Notes: generated by a model from the sequence alone, not told the origin. Positions 35,263-44,664 are shown, numbered from the stretch's first letter. The stretch is DNA of 64,000 nt from an uncultured Clostridia bacterium (GCA_937894675.1 CALCQO010000024.1:62001-126000); one strand, 5' to 3'. Numbers and translations: made by a program.

Positions 35263-36612
35263 ATGCGAATTGTTATCGTCGGGGCGGGCAAGGTCGGCGC
35301 CGTGCTGTGCAGCGATTTAAGCCGGGAAGGCCACGAGATTACCCTGATTGAGCAAAAGGAAGACCGCCTGCAGAACATGATGGAGCAGTTTGAGATCCTG
35401 GGCGTGCAGGGCAACGGCGCTTTTTATGATGTGCAGATGGAAGCCGCGGTGGACAAGGCGGACATGTTTATTTCCGTCACCCCCATGGATGAAGTGAACA
35501 TCATCTCCTGCGTCATCGCCAAGAAGCTGGGCGCCCAGCACGCCATCGCCCGGGTGCGCACCCCCGAGCACGCCGCCCACATGGGCTTTGTGCGGGATAA
35601 CCTGGGCATCACCCGCATGATTAACCCGGATCTGGAAGCCGCCCAGGAAATCTACCGCATGATCCGCTACCCCTCCGCCCTGTCGGTGGAGCCCTTCGCC
35701 GGCAACCGCATCAACCTGGTGGAACTGCTGGTTACCCCCGACGCTGTGCTGCACGGCATGGACCTGGCGGGGCTGCGCCGCAAGTTCCAAAGCCTGCTGG
35801 TGTGCATGGTGGTCCGGGGGGATGAAACCATCATCCCCAAGGGCGATACCCGCCTGATGGACGGCGACCGGGTGTTCATCATCGGCAAGCCCCAGGACAT
35901 GGGTACCCTCTACCGCCAGATGGGCACGGTGGACCGCATCCGCAGCGTACTGATCGTCGGCGGCGGGCGCATCTGCCGCTACCTGCTGGAGCTGCTTCGG
36001 GAATGGAAGCTGGACATCAAGGTCATCGAGAGCAACCCGGATACGGCCGAGGACATGGCCGTCGCATTCCCCGAGGTCTCCGTCATCCATGGCGACGGCA
36101 CCGACCAGGGCATGCTGGACACCGAGAACATCCAGGGCTACGACTGCGTGGTCAGCCTGACAGGCATCGACGAGGAGAACATCCTGGTCTCCATGTTCGC
36201 CGCCTCCCGCAAGGTACCCCGCAACATCACCAAGGTTAACCGCACCAATTTGCTGGACATGCTCAAGGGCATGGGGCTGCAGAGCGTGATTACCCCGGCG
36301 GACATCGTCACCACCAACATCCTCAGGGTGGTGCGGGCCATCTCCAACTCCGAGGGCAGCAAGGTGGAGGCCCTCTACCGCCTGAAGGGCTCCAGCGCCG
36401 AGGTGATGCTCTTCCGCCTGCCGGACAACCCCGGCCTGGTGGGCAAGCCCATCAGGGAGCTGGATTTAAAGCCCGGCACCCTGATTGCCGCCATCCTCCA
36501 CGGCCAGCAGCTCACCATCCCCACCGGCAGCGACGTGATGCAGGCGGGGCAGCATGTGCTGGTGGTTTCCTCCAAGGGCGCCTGGGACGACATCGAGGAG
36601 ATACTGGAGTAA
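35263..36612 (+). CDS. trkA: Trk potassium-uptake regulatory subunit TrkA
   Basis: A 449-residue peripheral membrane protein with two RCK units, each with a Rossmann nucleotide-binding (TrkA_N) domain and a TrkA_C domain. The first Rossmann is VIVGAGKVGAVLCSDL and the second LIVGGGRICRYLLELL. It gates the TrkH channel in response to nucleotides. The end of each TrkA_C domain (GDRVFIIGKP and GQHVLVVSSK) is typical. trkH starts at the base after its stop codon. Confidence 0.95.
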   Translation: MRIVIVGAGKVGAVLCSDLSREGHEITLIEQKEDRLQNMMEQFEILGVQGNGAFYDVQMEAAVDKADMFISVTPMDEVNIISCVIAKKLGAQHAIARVRTPEHAAHMGFVRDNLGITRMINPDLEAAQEIYRMIRYPSALSVEPFAGNRINLVELLVTPDAVLHGMDLAGLRRKFQSLLVCMVVRGDETIIPKGDTRLMDGDRVFIIGKPQDMGTLYRQMGTVDRIRSVLIVGGGRICRYLLELLREWKLDIKVIESNPDTAEDMAVAFPEVSVIHGDGTDQGMLDTENIQGYDCVVSLTGIDEENILVSMFAASRKVPRNITKVNRTNLLDMLKGMGLQSVITPADIVTTNILRVVRAISNSEGSKVEALYRLKGSSAEVMLFRLPDNPGLVGKPIRELDLKPGTLIAAILHGQQLTIPTGSDVMQAGQHVLVVSSKGAWDDIEEILE

Positions 36613-38061
36613 ATGAACATTTCCATTGTCCGCTATGTAACGGGGCGCATCCTGATGCTGCTGGGGCTGCTGATGCTCTTTCCCCTGGCGGTGTCCTTTA
36701 TCTATCAGGAAGAAGCCATCTATAAGCTCGGTTTCGCCGCGGCCATCGGCGCGGCGCTGGTATTGGGCCTGCTGCTGTCCCTCAAAAAACCCTCTTCCCA
36801 CCGCTTTTACACCCGGGAGGGCATGGTGATCTGCGCGCTAACCTGGGTGCTGCTTAGCCTGATTGGGGCGCTGCCCCTGCGCCTGAGCGGCGAGTACCCC
36901 ACCATGATCGACGCTTTTTTTGAAATCAGCTCGGGCTTTACCACCACCGGCGCCTCGGTAGCCACCAATGTGGAAGGCCTGCAGCACTCCACCATCTTCT
37001 GGCGCTCCTTTACCCACTTAATCGGCGGCATGGGGGTGCTGGTGTTTGTGCTGGCCTTGCTGCCCACCACCGACGCCGACAATGTGCACATCATGAAGGC
37101 GGAGGTGCCCGGCCCCGCCTTTGGCAAACTGGTGTCCAGCCTGCGCACCACCGCCCGCATCCTGTATTTGATGTACATGTCCATGACGGCGGTGCTGGTG
37201 GCCCTGCTGGTGATGGCGGGCATGCCCCTGTTCGACTCCCTCTGCCACGCCTTCGGCGCCGCGGGCACGGGGGGCTTTGGCATCAAAAACACCTCGGTGC
37301 TCTGGTACAATTCCGCCGCGGTGGACTATATCCTGGGCGTGGGGATGATTGTCTTTGGCGTCAACTTCAACCTCTACTACCTGCTGCTGCTTCGGAAGGT
37401 GCGCGACTTTGTGGACGATGAGGAATTGAAGGCCTACCTGCTGATTATCGCGGCGGCGGTGGTCATCATCTGTCTGGACGTCCACTCCCTGTACGAAAAC
37501 TACGGCATGATGGTGCGGGACGTGTTCTTTACTGTGTCCTCCATCATCACCACCACCGGCTACTCCACGGTGGACTTTGGCAAGTGGCCGGTGCTCTCCC
37601 ATGTGATTCTGCTGCTGCTGATGTTCTCGGGCGCCATGGCAGGCTCCACCGCGGGGGGCCTGAAGGTTTCCCGGGTGGTCATCTACAGCAAGACCGCCCG
37701 GGCGGAGCTGCGCCGCCAGCGGGAGCCGGGGCGCATTGTGCCCGTCATGTTCAATAAAAAGCCCCTCTCCCGGGAAGCCCAGCGCTCCCTCTTTGGCTAT
37801 CTGTGCATCTACCTGGGGGCGTTCCTGTTTTTCCTGTTGGTGGTCTCCTTTGACGCGCCGGACTTTCTCTCCTCCTTCTCCGCCGTGGCCGCCACCTTCA
37901 ACAACATCGGCCCCGGCCTGAGCGTGGTAGGCCCCACCGGCAGCTACGCTTCCTTCAGCCTCTTTACCAAGCTGCTCCTGTCCTTCTGCATGATTGCCGG
38001 GCGCTTGGAAATCTGGCCGATAATAATCCTCTTTTCCCGAAAGACCTGGCGCAAAGTTTAG
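36613..38061 (+). CDS. trkH: Trk potassium-uptake channel TrkH
   Basis: A 482-residue membrane protein with four membrane-pore-membrane repeats. The selectivity-filter loops are visible: SSGFTTTGAS, GAAGTGGFG, SSIITTTGYST and FNNIGPGLS. It imports K+ under control of TrkA. It is immediately downstream of trkA with no gap, so translation is coupled. The stop is TAG, and a family-B element starts 3 nt later. Confidence 0.95.
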   Translation: MNISIVRYVTGRILMLLGLLMLFPLAVSFIYQEEAIYKLGFAAAIGAALVLGLLLSLKKPSSHRFYTREGMVICALTWVLLSLIGALPLRLSGEYPTMIDAFFEISSGFTTTGASVATNVEGLQHSTIFWRSFTHLIGGMGVLVFVLALLPTTDADNVHIMKAEVPGPAFGKLVSSLRTTARILYLMYMSMTAVLVALLVMAGMPLFDSLCHAFGAAGTGGFGIKNTSVLWYNSAAVDYILGVGMIVFGVNFNLYYLLLLRKVRDFVDDEELKAYLLIIAAAVVIICLDVHSLYENYGMMVRDVFFTVSSIITTTGYSTVDFGKWPVLSHVILLLLMFSGAMAGSTAGGLKVSRVVIYSKTARAELRRQREPGRIVPVMFNKKPLSREAQRSLFGYLCIYLGAFLFFLLVVSFDAPDFLSSFSAVAATFNNIGPGLSVVGPTGSYASFSLFTKLLLSFCMIAGRLEIWPIIILFSRKTWRKV

Positions 38062-38064
38062 CCA

Positions 38065-38185
38065 GCGCGTTGAAAAATCCCGCCATGCTGCGTCACTGAA
38101 ACCGTCCGGGCTCGGTCACTTACCTTTGTGTAAGCTCCCTCGCCCGGGCGGTTTCGTTCCTTGCCTTGCGGGTTTTTGAACGCGC
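38065..38185 (+). repeat. Family-B 121-bp structured element, copy B2
   Basis: Starts 3 nt after the trkH stop. The inner stem reads GAAACCGTCCGGGC / GCCCGGGCGGTTTC. Compared with B1 one T-A pair has become C-G, and one C-G pair has become a T-G wobble, so pairing is kept. The mini-stem CTTAC/GTAAG is unchanged while its 6-base loop is entirely different. The outer arms extend to CCAGCGCGTT/AACGCGCTGG. Confidence 0.85.
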
Positions 38186-38263
38186 TGGGGGCTCCGGGGT
38201 AGGGGGGGATGGAATCCCGCCTGTTTGCCCGCGTGGTGTTGGGAGTTGTGATTGGATACAAGA

Positions 38264-38285
38264 AAACCCGCCGGACGGCGGGTTT
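38264..38285. terminator. Bidirectional terminator
   Basis: Arms AAACCCGCC and GGCGGGTTT with a GGAC loop, flanked by A and T runs. It lies between trkH (plus) and the DUF4342 gene (minus). Confidence 0.85.
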
Positions 38286-38302
38286 TTCGTGATGCCCATG
38301 CT

Positions 38303-38821
38303 TTACTCGTTGGTGGCTGCCTTCTGCTGCAGGCTGTCCTTCAGGTCCTCGGCTTTGTTGGCCACGGTGTCCATGGCGTCGTTGACTTTCTGGCTGATGT
38401 CCCGGCCGGTGAAGCGGTAGCGGCAGCCGAAGAACAGGCTGATGATGAGGGCGGGGATGGTGATCCAGAAGACGAGCATCAGCAGCACCAGCACGGTGAG
38501 GGGCAGGGTGAGGACGATGCGGTCGTTGCGGCGCACTTCCAGGGCGTTGCGGTTGCCTTTTTCCACCAGGTTGGTGATGAAGTTGGTGATGTTCTGCAGA
38601 ATGTTGCTCATGTTATCTTGCTCCTTCTTGGGGGCGCCGGCCCCTTCCTGTTGGGTTTGCTTTTTGGTTTCCTGTTTGGGGGTTTCCACCTTGCCCTGGT
38701 TCTCCAGGTGGACGATGGCTTCCAGCAGGTCCCAGTCGCTGGCTTCCAGGGCGGCCTTGGCTTCCTCGTAGGTGACGTTGGCTTTCTCGCGCAGTTTCTC
38801 GGTCATTTCAAAATGGTCCAT
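38303..38821 (-). CDS. DUF4342 membrane protein with N-terminal UBA-like domain
   Basis: A 172-residue protein. Residues 1-45 (ANVTYEEAKAALEASDWDLLEA) form a UBA/TS-N-like helical domain. A charged linker leads to the DUF4342 core with RNDRIVLTLPLTVLVLLMLV and one or two hydrophobic segments (about 104-133), followed by an amphipathic C-terminal helix. The function of the family is unknown. It is monocistronic, preceded by AAGGAGG. Confidence 0.8.
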   Translation of the reverse strand: MDHFEMTEKLREKANVTYEEAKAALEASDWDLLEAIVHLENQGKVETPKQETKKQTQQEGAGAPKKEQDNMSNILQNITNFITNLVEKGNRNALEVRRNDRIVLTLPLTVLVLLMLVFWITIPALIISLFFGCRYRFTGRDISQKVNDAMDTVANKAEDLKDSLQQKAATNE

Positions 38822-38986
38822 GGTGTTCCTCCTTCAATCGGGTGCTGCCCGCTTGTTTCTTTGATGGGCTCAGTATAGCGGGCGCAAATTAAGTAAAAAG
38901 GGGAAAGATATTAGAGGAACATTAGAATCAACGCAAAATTTCTTAAAGCGGGGAACGTGGTTATTGTCGGGATTCGCCATGAAAAA

Positions 38987-39019
38987 CGGGGCTTTGACGG
39001 AAAAACCGCCAAAGCCCCG
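38987..39019 (-). terminator. Terminator of the M20 amidohydrolase gene
   Basis: Arms CGGGGCTTTG-CGG type (38987-39000) with CCGCCAAAGCCCCG (39006-39019) around five A. On the minus strand it is followed by TTTTT, about 20 bp after the stop. Confidence 0.82.
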
Positions 39020-39040
39020 CCGCGAAGCAGCCTGTTTTCT

Positions 39041-40225
39041 TTACTTTTGTTCGTCCATGTACCGCAGTGTAACTGCGCCCATGGCCTTGGCGGCAAGGAG
39101 CATGCTGTCCTCGTTGATGTCAAACTGGGGGTGATGGTGGGGAAAGCTTTGCCCCGCGGGCCGCGCGCCGACATAGAAAAAGCAGCAGGGCAGCGCCTGG
39201 GTGTAGTAAGCAAAGTCCTCCGACGGCGGCAGGGGGCCGCAGTCCAGCACATGGTGCACGCCGGGAATCTGAGCGCCGCGGATGGCGTCCACCGCCAGCA
39301 GGGTCAGTTTCTCATCATTCATCAGCACGGGGTAATCGTTTTTGTAATCTAAGTCAATTTGGCAGGAGTAGGCGGTGGCCAGCCCCTGGCAGACTTTGCG
39401 CACCTCCTCCTCCATCAGCTTCTTGGTATACTCCGACATGCACCGCACATCGCCTTCCAGTTCCACAGCGTCCTTGATAATGTTGAACTGCCCCTTGCCG
39501 TCAAAGGAGCCGATGGTAATCACCCCCGGCTCAAAGGGGTTTAAGCGCCGGCTGATGATGGTCTGCAGAGACACCACCAGATGGCTGGCAATCACGATGG
39601 CGTCGTTGGCCTCGTGGGGGGAGGAGCCATGGCCGCCCTTGCCCTGCACGCGGATGGTAAACCGAGCCCGGGCTTGCTGGGTGGCGCCTACATGGTAGCA
39701 GATGCTGCCGTAGTCCATCTGGCTCATCACATGGCAGCCCAGCACATTGTCCACGCCGTTTAGAACGCCGTCCCGCATCATCAGGGAAGCGCCCCCGGGG
39801 GGCATTTCCTCGGCGGGCTGGTGGATGATGACCACCTTGCCCTTCAGTTCGTCCTTCAGTTCCATCAGGCAGTCGGCCAGCGTCAGCAGATAGGCGGTGT
39901 GGGCGTCGTGGCCGCAGGCGTGCATGACCCCTTCGTTTTGGGAGGCAAAGGGCAGACCTGTTTCTTCGGCAACGGGCAGGGCGTCAAAGTCGGCGCGCAG
40001 CGCCAGGGTTTTGCCCGGCTTGCCCGAGTCGATGGTTACTTTGACGCCGTTGCCGCCTATGCCTGATTCCACCCGCGCGTCCTTGCCCTGGTAGTGGCTC
40101 AGGATGTATTGGCTTGTCTGGGTTTCCTGGTAGGACAGCTCCGGGTGCTGGTGCAGCCAGCGGCGGTGGGCGAACATCTCTCCCTTTTTTTGCTCCAGCA
40201 GGGCGAACAGTTTGTCTTGCGGCAT
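39041..40225 (-). CDS. M20-family amidohydrolase (M20D, N-acyl amino-acid/aminobenzoyl-peptide type)
   Basis: A 394-residue metal-dependent hydrolase. Metal ligands are in MHACGHDAHTAYLL and HQPAEEMPPGGA, with RADFDALPVAEETGLPFAS before them. HVGATQQARARFTIRVQGKG is the start of the dimerisation domain. The pattern is that of M20D enzymes, which remove acyl groups from amino acids. Substrate unknown. It is monocistronic with a ribosome site AAGGAGG and its own terminator. ORF length is normal for the family. Confidence 0.9.
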   Translation of the reverse strand: MPQDKLFALLEQKKGEMFAHRRWLHQHPELSYQETQTSQYILSHYQGKDARVESGIGGNGVKVTIDSGKPGKTLALRADFDALPVAEETGLPFASQNEGVMHACGHDAHTAYLLTLADCLMELKDELKGKVVIIHQPAEEMPPGGASLMMRDGVLNGVDNVLGCHVMSQMDYGSICYHVGATQQARARFTIRVQGKGGHGSSPHEANDAIVIASHLVVSLQTIISRRLNPFEPGVITIGSFDGKGQFNIIKDAVELEGDVRCMSEYTKKLMEEEVRKVCQGLATAYSCQIDLDYKNDYPVLMNDEKLTLLAVDAIRGAQIPGVHHVLDCGPLPPSEDFAYYTQALPCCFFYVGARPAGQSFPHHHPQFDINEDSMLLAAKAMGAVTLRYMDEQK

Positions 40226-40283
40226 GGCAATCCCTCCTTAACTCCCATTATACACCCAAAGGGGGGCGAAAACATGGCGTATC

Positions 40284-40312
40284 TTTACACTTTCCGGGCA
40301 AAGGGCTATACT
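40284..40312 (+). promoter_or_regulatory. Promoter of the TRIC-type channel gene
   Basis: TTTACA at 40284-40289 and TATACT at 40307-40312 with a 17-bp spacer. Confidence 0.75.
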
Positions 40313-40357
40313 TTTCGGTGAATACACGGTTTTTAACCGGGCAGCAGGGGGAAGGCC

Positions 40358-41011
40358 ATGGAACTTATGATATTCATCCTGGAAATAATTGGGACGGTGG
40401 CGTTTTCCATCTCCGGCGCGGTGGCGGCCATGGACAGCGACATGGACCTGCTGGGCATCGCCGTGCTGGGCATGACCACCGCGGTGGGCGGCGGCATCGT
40501 GCGGGACATCGTGCTGGGGGCGACGCCCCCCAACGCCTTCCGCCAGCCCGTCTTTTTGCTGATTTCCCTGGCGACCATTGTCCTGCTGCTCATCGGGGTG
40601 CAGTTGTGGAAAAACTCCGACCGGCTGCCCAATATCATTAGCCCCCACTTGATCGGCCTGGTGAACGCCTCGGACGCCATCGGCCTGGGGGCTTTCACCA
40701 TGACGGGCGCCAATGTGGCCATCAACATGGGCTACGGCGAGGGGATGCTGCTGGTGGTTTTTGTCGCCATGCTCACCGGGGTGGGCGGGGGCGTGATGCG
40801 GGACCTGTTCACCATGAAAAAGCCCTACATCTTCATGAAGCATATCTACGCCTTCGCGTCCCTGATTGGCGCGGTGATGTATTTCATCCTGCGCCACCAC
40901 ATCAACGCCAACCTGGCCATGGCCCTGTCGGCGGGCGCCATCGTGCTGATTCGCTACATTTCCGCCCGGTATAACCTGAGCCTGCCCAAGTTCAATTTCC
41001 GCGCCCAGTAG
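40358..41011 (+). CDS. TRIC-type cation channel / UPF0126 membrane protein
   Basis: A 217-residue protein with about seven helices in two inverted repeats. Each repeat has the family motif: AVGGGIVRDIVLG and GVGGGVMRDLF. GTVAFSISGAVAAMDSDMD is the usual N-terminus. Prokaryotic TRIC channels conduct monovalent cations. The start codon is the ATG at 40358. It is monocistronic, stops at TAG, and faces the next gene tail to tail across a hairpin. Confidence 0.88.
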   Translation: MELMIFILEIIGTVAFSISGAVAAMDSDMDLLGIAVLGMTTAVGGGIVRDIVLGATPPNAFRQPVFLLISLATIVLLLIGVQLWKNSDRLPNIISPHLIGLVNASDAIGLGAFTMTGANVAINMGYGEGMLLVVFVAMLTGVGGGVMRDLFTMKKPYIFMKHIYAFASLIGAVMYFILRHHINANLAMALSAGAIVLIRYISARYNLSLPKFNFRAQ

Positions 41012-41037
41012 AGGCGGGGCTGTTGATTGCCAAGGGA

Positions 41038-41074
41038 AAACCAGGGGCGCGCCGCGATGGCACGCCCCTGGTTT
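41038..41074. terminator. Hairpin between convergent genes
   Basis: Arms AAACCAGGGGCG and CGCCCCTGGTTT around a 13-base loop. It can terminate both the TRIC gene and the repeat-rich secreted gene; the minus side continues TTTTCCC. Confidence 0.75.
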
Positions 41075-41090
41075 ATTGATGGGAAGTGTT

Positions 41091-43043
41091 TTACCTGCCG
41101 ATGCGCACCCGATTGATAAAGCCGCGCAGGGCCTGGCCGGTGACATCCGTTTCGATATAGGCCCAGTGGTCGTTATCCGCCAGGAAGCCCAGCAGCGTTA
41201 CCGTTGTTCCCGGGGGGATGGTGGTAATCCACTTGCGCTGGGTGCCGATGACCGGGTCGTCCGTCAGATAAGCGGTGCTGACCACCTTGACCGGCTCGCG
41301 CAAAAGGGACAGTTCGGGCACGCTGATGCCCGCGGGGATGGCGGATTTATTGATAAACCCGATGCGGTACTTGCCCTCGCCGAACTGGTAGCCCATCATG
41401 ACCCAGTTACCCTCGGTGCCGTACCAGCGGCATTTGCCGCCGCTGACGGAGGCATTGGCGTTGACCCGGTGGAACCACTCGCCAGGGCCGGTGTACACGG
41501 GGTAGCTGCCCGAGAGGGAAGCCACCTGGTGCAGGGGCAGCATGCCCGTCGCGCCCGAGGGGGGCGGGGCCGCCGTGGGCTGCGCGGGCGGGTTGGTGGG
41601 CTGGGGCACCGAGCCCGAAGGCCAGTAGGTGAAGGTGATGGTGCCGGGGGTGGTGGTGCCGTTGGCGTTCACATACACATCCATCCGGTCGCTGCCGATG
41701 AGCACAAAGCCCTGGGGCATGCGGCTGTGGTTGGCGTAAATGGTGTGGCTGCCCTGGCCGACCCGTACTGCCTCGCTGAAGTACAGGCTGCCCGCGTTGT
41801 CCATGTAGTTCACCGTCACCACGCCGCTGACGGGGGTGGAATAGGTGAACACCACGCTGGAGGGGTTGGCGATGCCGCCAGGGGACACATACACCGCCAC
41901 AGAGCGGCTGGACTGCAGCACCAGCCCGGGCGCCTTGGCGTCGTTGGCGTACACGGTGTTGCTGCCCGGGTTGCAGGTAACATAATCAGTGGCCAGGGTG
42001 CGCCCGTCGGAGGAGCGGTAGTAGACCGGCACGCTCACGGCGATGTTCTGGGGAGCCTGCTGGTACAAAAAGGTGATGGCGGAGGGGCTGGCCACCCCCT
42101 GGGGGCTGACATACACCGAGGTGCTGCGCCCCGAGTACAGCCGGTACCCGGCGGGCACCCGGCCGTCATTGGCGGAAATGGTGGTGTACCCCGGCGCGCA
42201 GGTCAGATAATCGGTATACAGCCAGGTGCCGCCGGTGGTCATGTAGTTGACGGTTACCACCGCGCTGGCGGGGGTCTGGGTGCTGGCCACGCTGCGCACG
42301 CTTAAAAAGGTGACGGAGGAAGGGTTGGCTACCAGCCCGGCGGATACGGACACCACCGCGTCCCGGGCGCCCACCAGGGTATAGCCCGAAGGCAGCAGGC
42401 TGCTGTTGGCGGTAATCAGGTGGCTGCCGGGGCGGAAGTCCGCGTAGCTGGTGTACAGCACGCTGCCGTAGATGTCCTTGTACTCAATCAGCACCCGGGC
42501 GGTGTTGGAAACGGGCGCCGTGGTGCTGGCGCTCTGGCCGGCGTAGATGAACAGCACCCCGGAGGGGGTGGCTACCCCGCTCTGGCTGACATTCACCACC
42601 ACGCGGCTGGCGCTCTGCAGGGTATAGCCCGCGGGCACATAGCGGTTGTTGGCGTAAATCTCGTTTAGGCCAAGGCGTACCGGGTAATAATCGGTATACA
42701 GAAGCCTTCCGTCGGTGGTGCGGTAGTACACAGGCACCGTGCCGGTCTGCACATTGGCGTCCAGGCGCGCCAGGTTGGTGGATATAAAGCCGATGCGCCC
42801 GTCATTCAGCTGGATTTCATACCAGTCCCCCACGATGGACAGGCAGGGATAGCTGCTGCCCGGAGGCACCGTGGTAAAAATGGCATAGTTCATGCCGGCG
42901 CCTTCCCGCACATTCACCCGCCCGGAGGACGTAATGGTAACCGTGCCGATGCTGCCCGTGCCGTCCGCCAGGGCGGGGGCATACGCCGCGGCGATGGTCA
43001 GCACCAGCGCCAGGCTAAGCAGCGATACAAAAAATCTTTTCAC
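41091..43043 (-). CDS. Large secreted repeat protein: SH3-like ends, five MucBP-like repeats
   Basis: A 650-residue protein starting at a GTG (43043) behind GAGGTG, with a signal peptide (about 1-27, APALADG). Residues about 30-95 form a bacterial SH3 domain (GRVNVREGAGMNYAIFTTVP). Five repeats of 75-90 residues follow, each of the form VPVYYRTTDGRLLYTDYY, then IYANNRYVPAGYTLQ and a PSGVLFIY end. These resemble MucBP/adhesin modules. A Pro/Thr linker leads to two further SH3-like modules (YPVYTGPGEWFHRVNANA and WITTIPPGTTVTLLGFL). There is no sorting motif, so wall binding would rest on the SH3 domains. Confidence 0.72.
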   Translation of the reverse strand: MKRFFVSLLSLALVLTIAAAYAPALADGTGSIGTVTITSSGRVNVREGAGMNYAIFTTVPPGSSYPCLSIVGDWYEIQLNDGRIGFISTNLARLDANVQTGTVPVYYRTTDGRLLYTDYYPVRLGLNEIYANNRYVPAGYTLQSASRVVVNVSQSGVATPSGVLFIYAGQSASTTAPVSNTARVLIEYKDIYGSVLYTSYADFRPGSHLITANSSLLPSGYTLVGARDAVVSVSAGLVANPSSVTFLSVRSVASTQTPASAVVTVNYMTTGGTWLYTDYLTCAPGYTTISANDGRVPAGYRLYSGRSTSVYVSPQGVASPSAITFLYQQAPQNIAVSVPVYYRSSDGRTLATDYVTCNPGSNTVYANDAKAPGLVLQSSRSVAVYVSPGGIANPSSVVFTYSTPVSGVVTVNYMDNAGSLYFSEAVRVGQGSHTIYANHSRMPQGFVLIGSDRMDVYVNANGTTTPGTITFTYWPSGSVPQPTNPPAQPTAAPPPSGATGMLPLHQVASLSGSYPVYTGPGEWFHRVNANASVSGGKCRWYGTEGNWVMMGYQFGEGKYRIGFINKSAIPAGISVPELSLLREPVKVVSTAYLTDDPVIGTQRKWITTIPPGTTVTLLGFLADNDHWAYIETDVTGQALRGFINRVRIGR

Positions 43044-43225
43044 CGTGTTCACCTCTTTTGCATTGAAGGAATCTTTCTTCCATTCTACTATATGAAACGT
43101 GAAAAACGAAGGTTTTCTTGCAGGCGGGGTAAAATATCCCAAAGGTTTTCACCTGTCTGCCCTCCGCTTTTCACGGCGCCCGGGTTATGTTATCATTTTA
43201 ACCAACAACCGCAAGGAGAAACAAC

Positions 43226-44020
43226 ATGCTGCCCATCGTCGCCCTGGTTTATGATTTTGACCATACCCTCTCTAAAGGGGATATGCAGGACTTTGCCTTT
43301 ATCCCCTCTTTGGGGATGACCCCGGAAGCCTTCTGGCAGAAAACCGCCCATACGGCGCTGGAAAACGGGATGGATTCCATCCTGGCCTCCATGTACCAGA
43401 TGCTGGAGGAAACCCGCAAGCGGGGCAAGGCCATGACGAGGGAGTACCTGATGTCCCTGGGGCAGAGCGTGCAGTATTACCCCGGCGTGGCGGACTGGTT
43501 CGAGCATGTCAACAGCTACGCCCTGTCCCTGGGGCTGAAGGCGGAGCATTACATCGTGTCCGCCGGCATGGCGGAAATCATCGAGGGCACGCCCATCGCC
43601 GGGGCGTTCGCCCGCATCTATGCCTGCCGCTACCGCTACAACGAGCAGGGCGTGGCGGACTGGCCCGCCCAGAGCGTCAACTACACGGGCAAAACCCAGT
43701 TCCTCTCCCGCATCAGCAAGGGCGTGACGGAACTGACCAACGAGGCGGCGGTCAACGCCGCCATGCCCGACCACGAGCGCCGGGTGCCCTTCACCCGGAT
43801 GATGTTTATTGGCGACGGCATGACGGATGTGCCCGCCATGCGCTATACAAGAATCAACGGCGGCCGGGCGGTGGCCGTCTATACCAAGGAGGATGTGGCG
43901 GCGACCCTGCTGCGCGGCGGCCGGGTGGACTATACCGCCCCGGCGGACTACCGGGCGGGCTCGCTGCTGGACAGCTATGTGCGCCGGTGGCTGATGGAAG
44001 TGGCGGAGGGCATCCAATGA
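43226..44020 (+). CDS. HAD-family hydrolase
   Basis: A 264-residue haloacid-dehalogenase-fold phosphatase. Motif I is DFDHTLS with both catalytic aspartates, motif II is the SAG of YIVSAGMAEI, and motif IV is FIGDGMTDVPA. The cap is a helical C1-type insert between motifs I and II. It probably removes phosphate from a small metabolite, unidentified. The ATG follows AAGGAG. It overlaps queH by 4 nt. Confidence 0.88.
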   Translation: MLPIVALVYDFDHTLSKGDMQDFAFIPSLGMTPEAFWQKTAHTALENGMDSILASMYQMLEETRKRGKAMTREYLMSLGQSVQYYPGVADWFEHVNSYALSLGLKAEHYIVSAGMAEIIEGTPIAGAFARIYACRYRYNEQGVADWPAQSVNYTGKTQFLSRISKGVTELTNEAAVNAAMPDHERRVPFTRMMFIGDGMTDVPAMRYTRINGGRAVAVYTKEDVAATLLRGGRVDYTAPADYRAGSLLDSYVRRWLMEVAEGIQ

Positions 44021-44664
44021 TCAAACCAAACTTTCAAACCCGGATGGAGGAAATGCTGGCAGGCTTTCGAGAAAAGCCCCGCCTGCTGCTGCATGTGTGC
44101 TGCGCGCCCTGCTCCTCCTCGGTGCTGGAGCGCCTTGCGCCTTCCGCCCATGTGACCGCTTTTTTTGACAACCCCAATTTGGATTCCCAGCAGGAGTACG
44201 ACCGCCGCGCCCAGGAAGAGCAGCGCTTCGCCCGGCAAAGCGGCCTGGCCCAGGTTGTGGTGATGCCCTACGACCCTGACGCCTTTCTGGAAGCCGCCGC
44301 GGGGCTGGAGGACGCCCCCGAGGGGGGCGAGCGGTGCCGGGCCTGCTTCCGGCTGCGTTTGGCCCGGGCGGCGCAATACGCCAAGGAGCAGGGCTTTGAC
44401 CTGTTCACTACCACCCTCACCGTGAGCCCCTTAAAAAACGCCGCTATGCTCAACGCCATCGGGCAGGAGATGGGGGAAAAGTACGGCATCCCCTTCCTGC
44501 CCTCTGACTTCAAGAAAAAAGAGGGCTATAAACGCTCCACCCAGCTGTCCAAAGAGTATGACCTGTACCGCCAGGACTACTGCGGGTGCGTGTTTTCCAA
44601 AAACGAGCGGGATAAGCGGGTGCGGGCCCAGCTTGAAAAGGCTGCGGAAGGGGAGCAGGCATGA
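44017..44664 (+). CDS. queH: Epoxyqueuosine reductase QueH
   Basis: A 215-residue enzyme that reduces epoxyqueuosine to queuosine in tRNA, replacing QueG. The cysteine pattern for its iron-sulfur cluster and reductase site is complete: HVCCAPCS (28-32), ERCRACF and DYCGCVFS. TTTLTVSPLKN and PFLPSDFKKKEGYKRS are family blocks. It is translationally coupled to the HAD gene before it and to a GNAT gene after it. No other que gene is in the window. Confidence 0.93.
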   Translation: MIKPNFQTRMEEMLAGFREKPRLLLHVCCAPCSSSVLERLAPSAHVTAFFDNPNLDSQQEYDRRAQEEQRFARQSGLAQVVVMPYDPDAFLEAAAGLEDAPEGGERCRACFRLRLARAAQYAKEQGFDLFTTTLTVSPLKNAAMLNAIGQEMGEKYGIPFLPSDFKKKEGYKRSTQLSKEYDLYRQDYCGCVFSKNERDKRVRAQLEKAAEGEQA

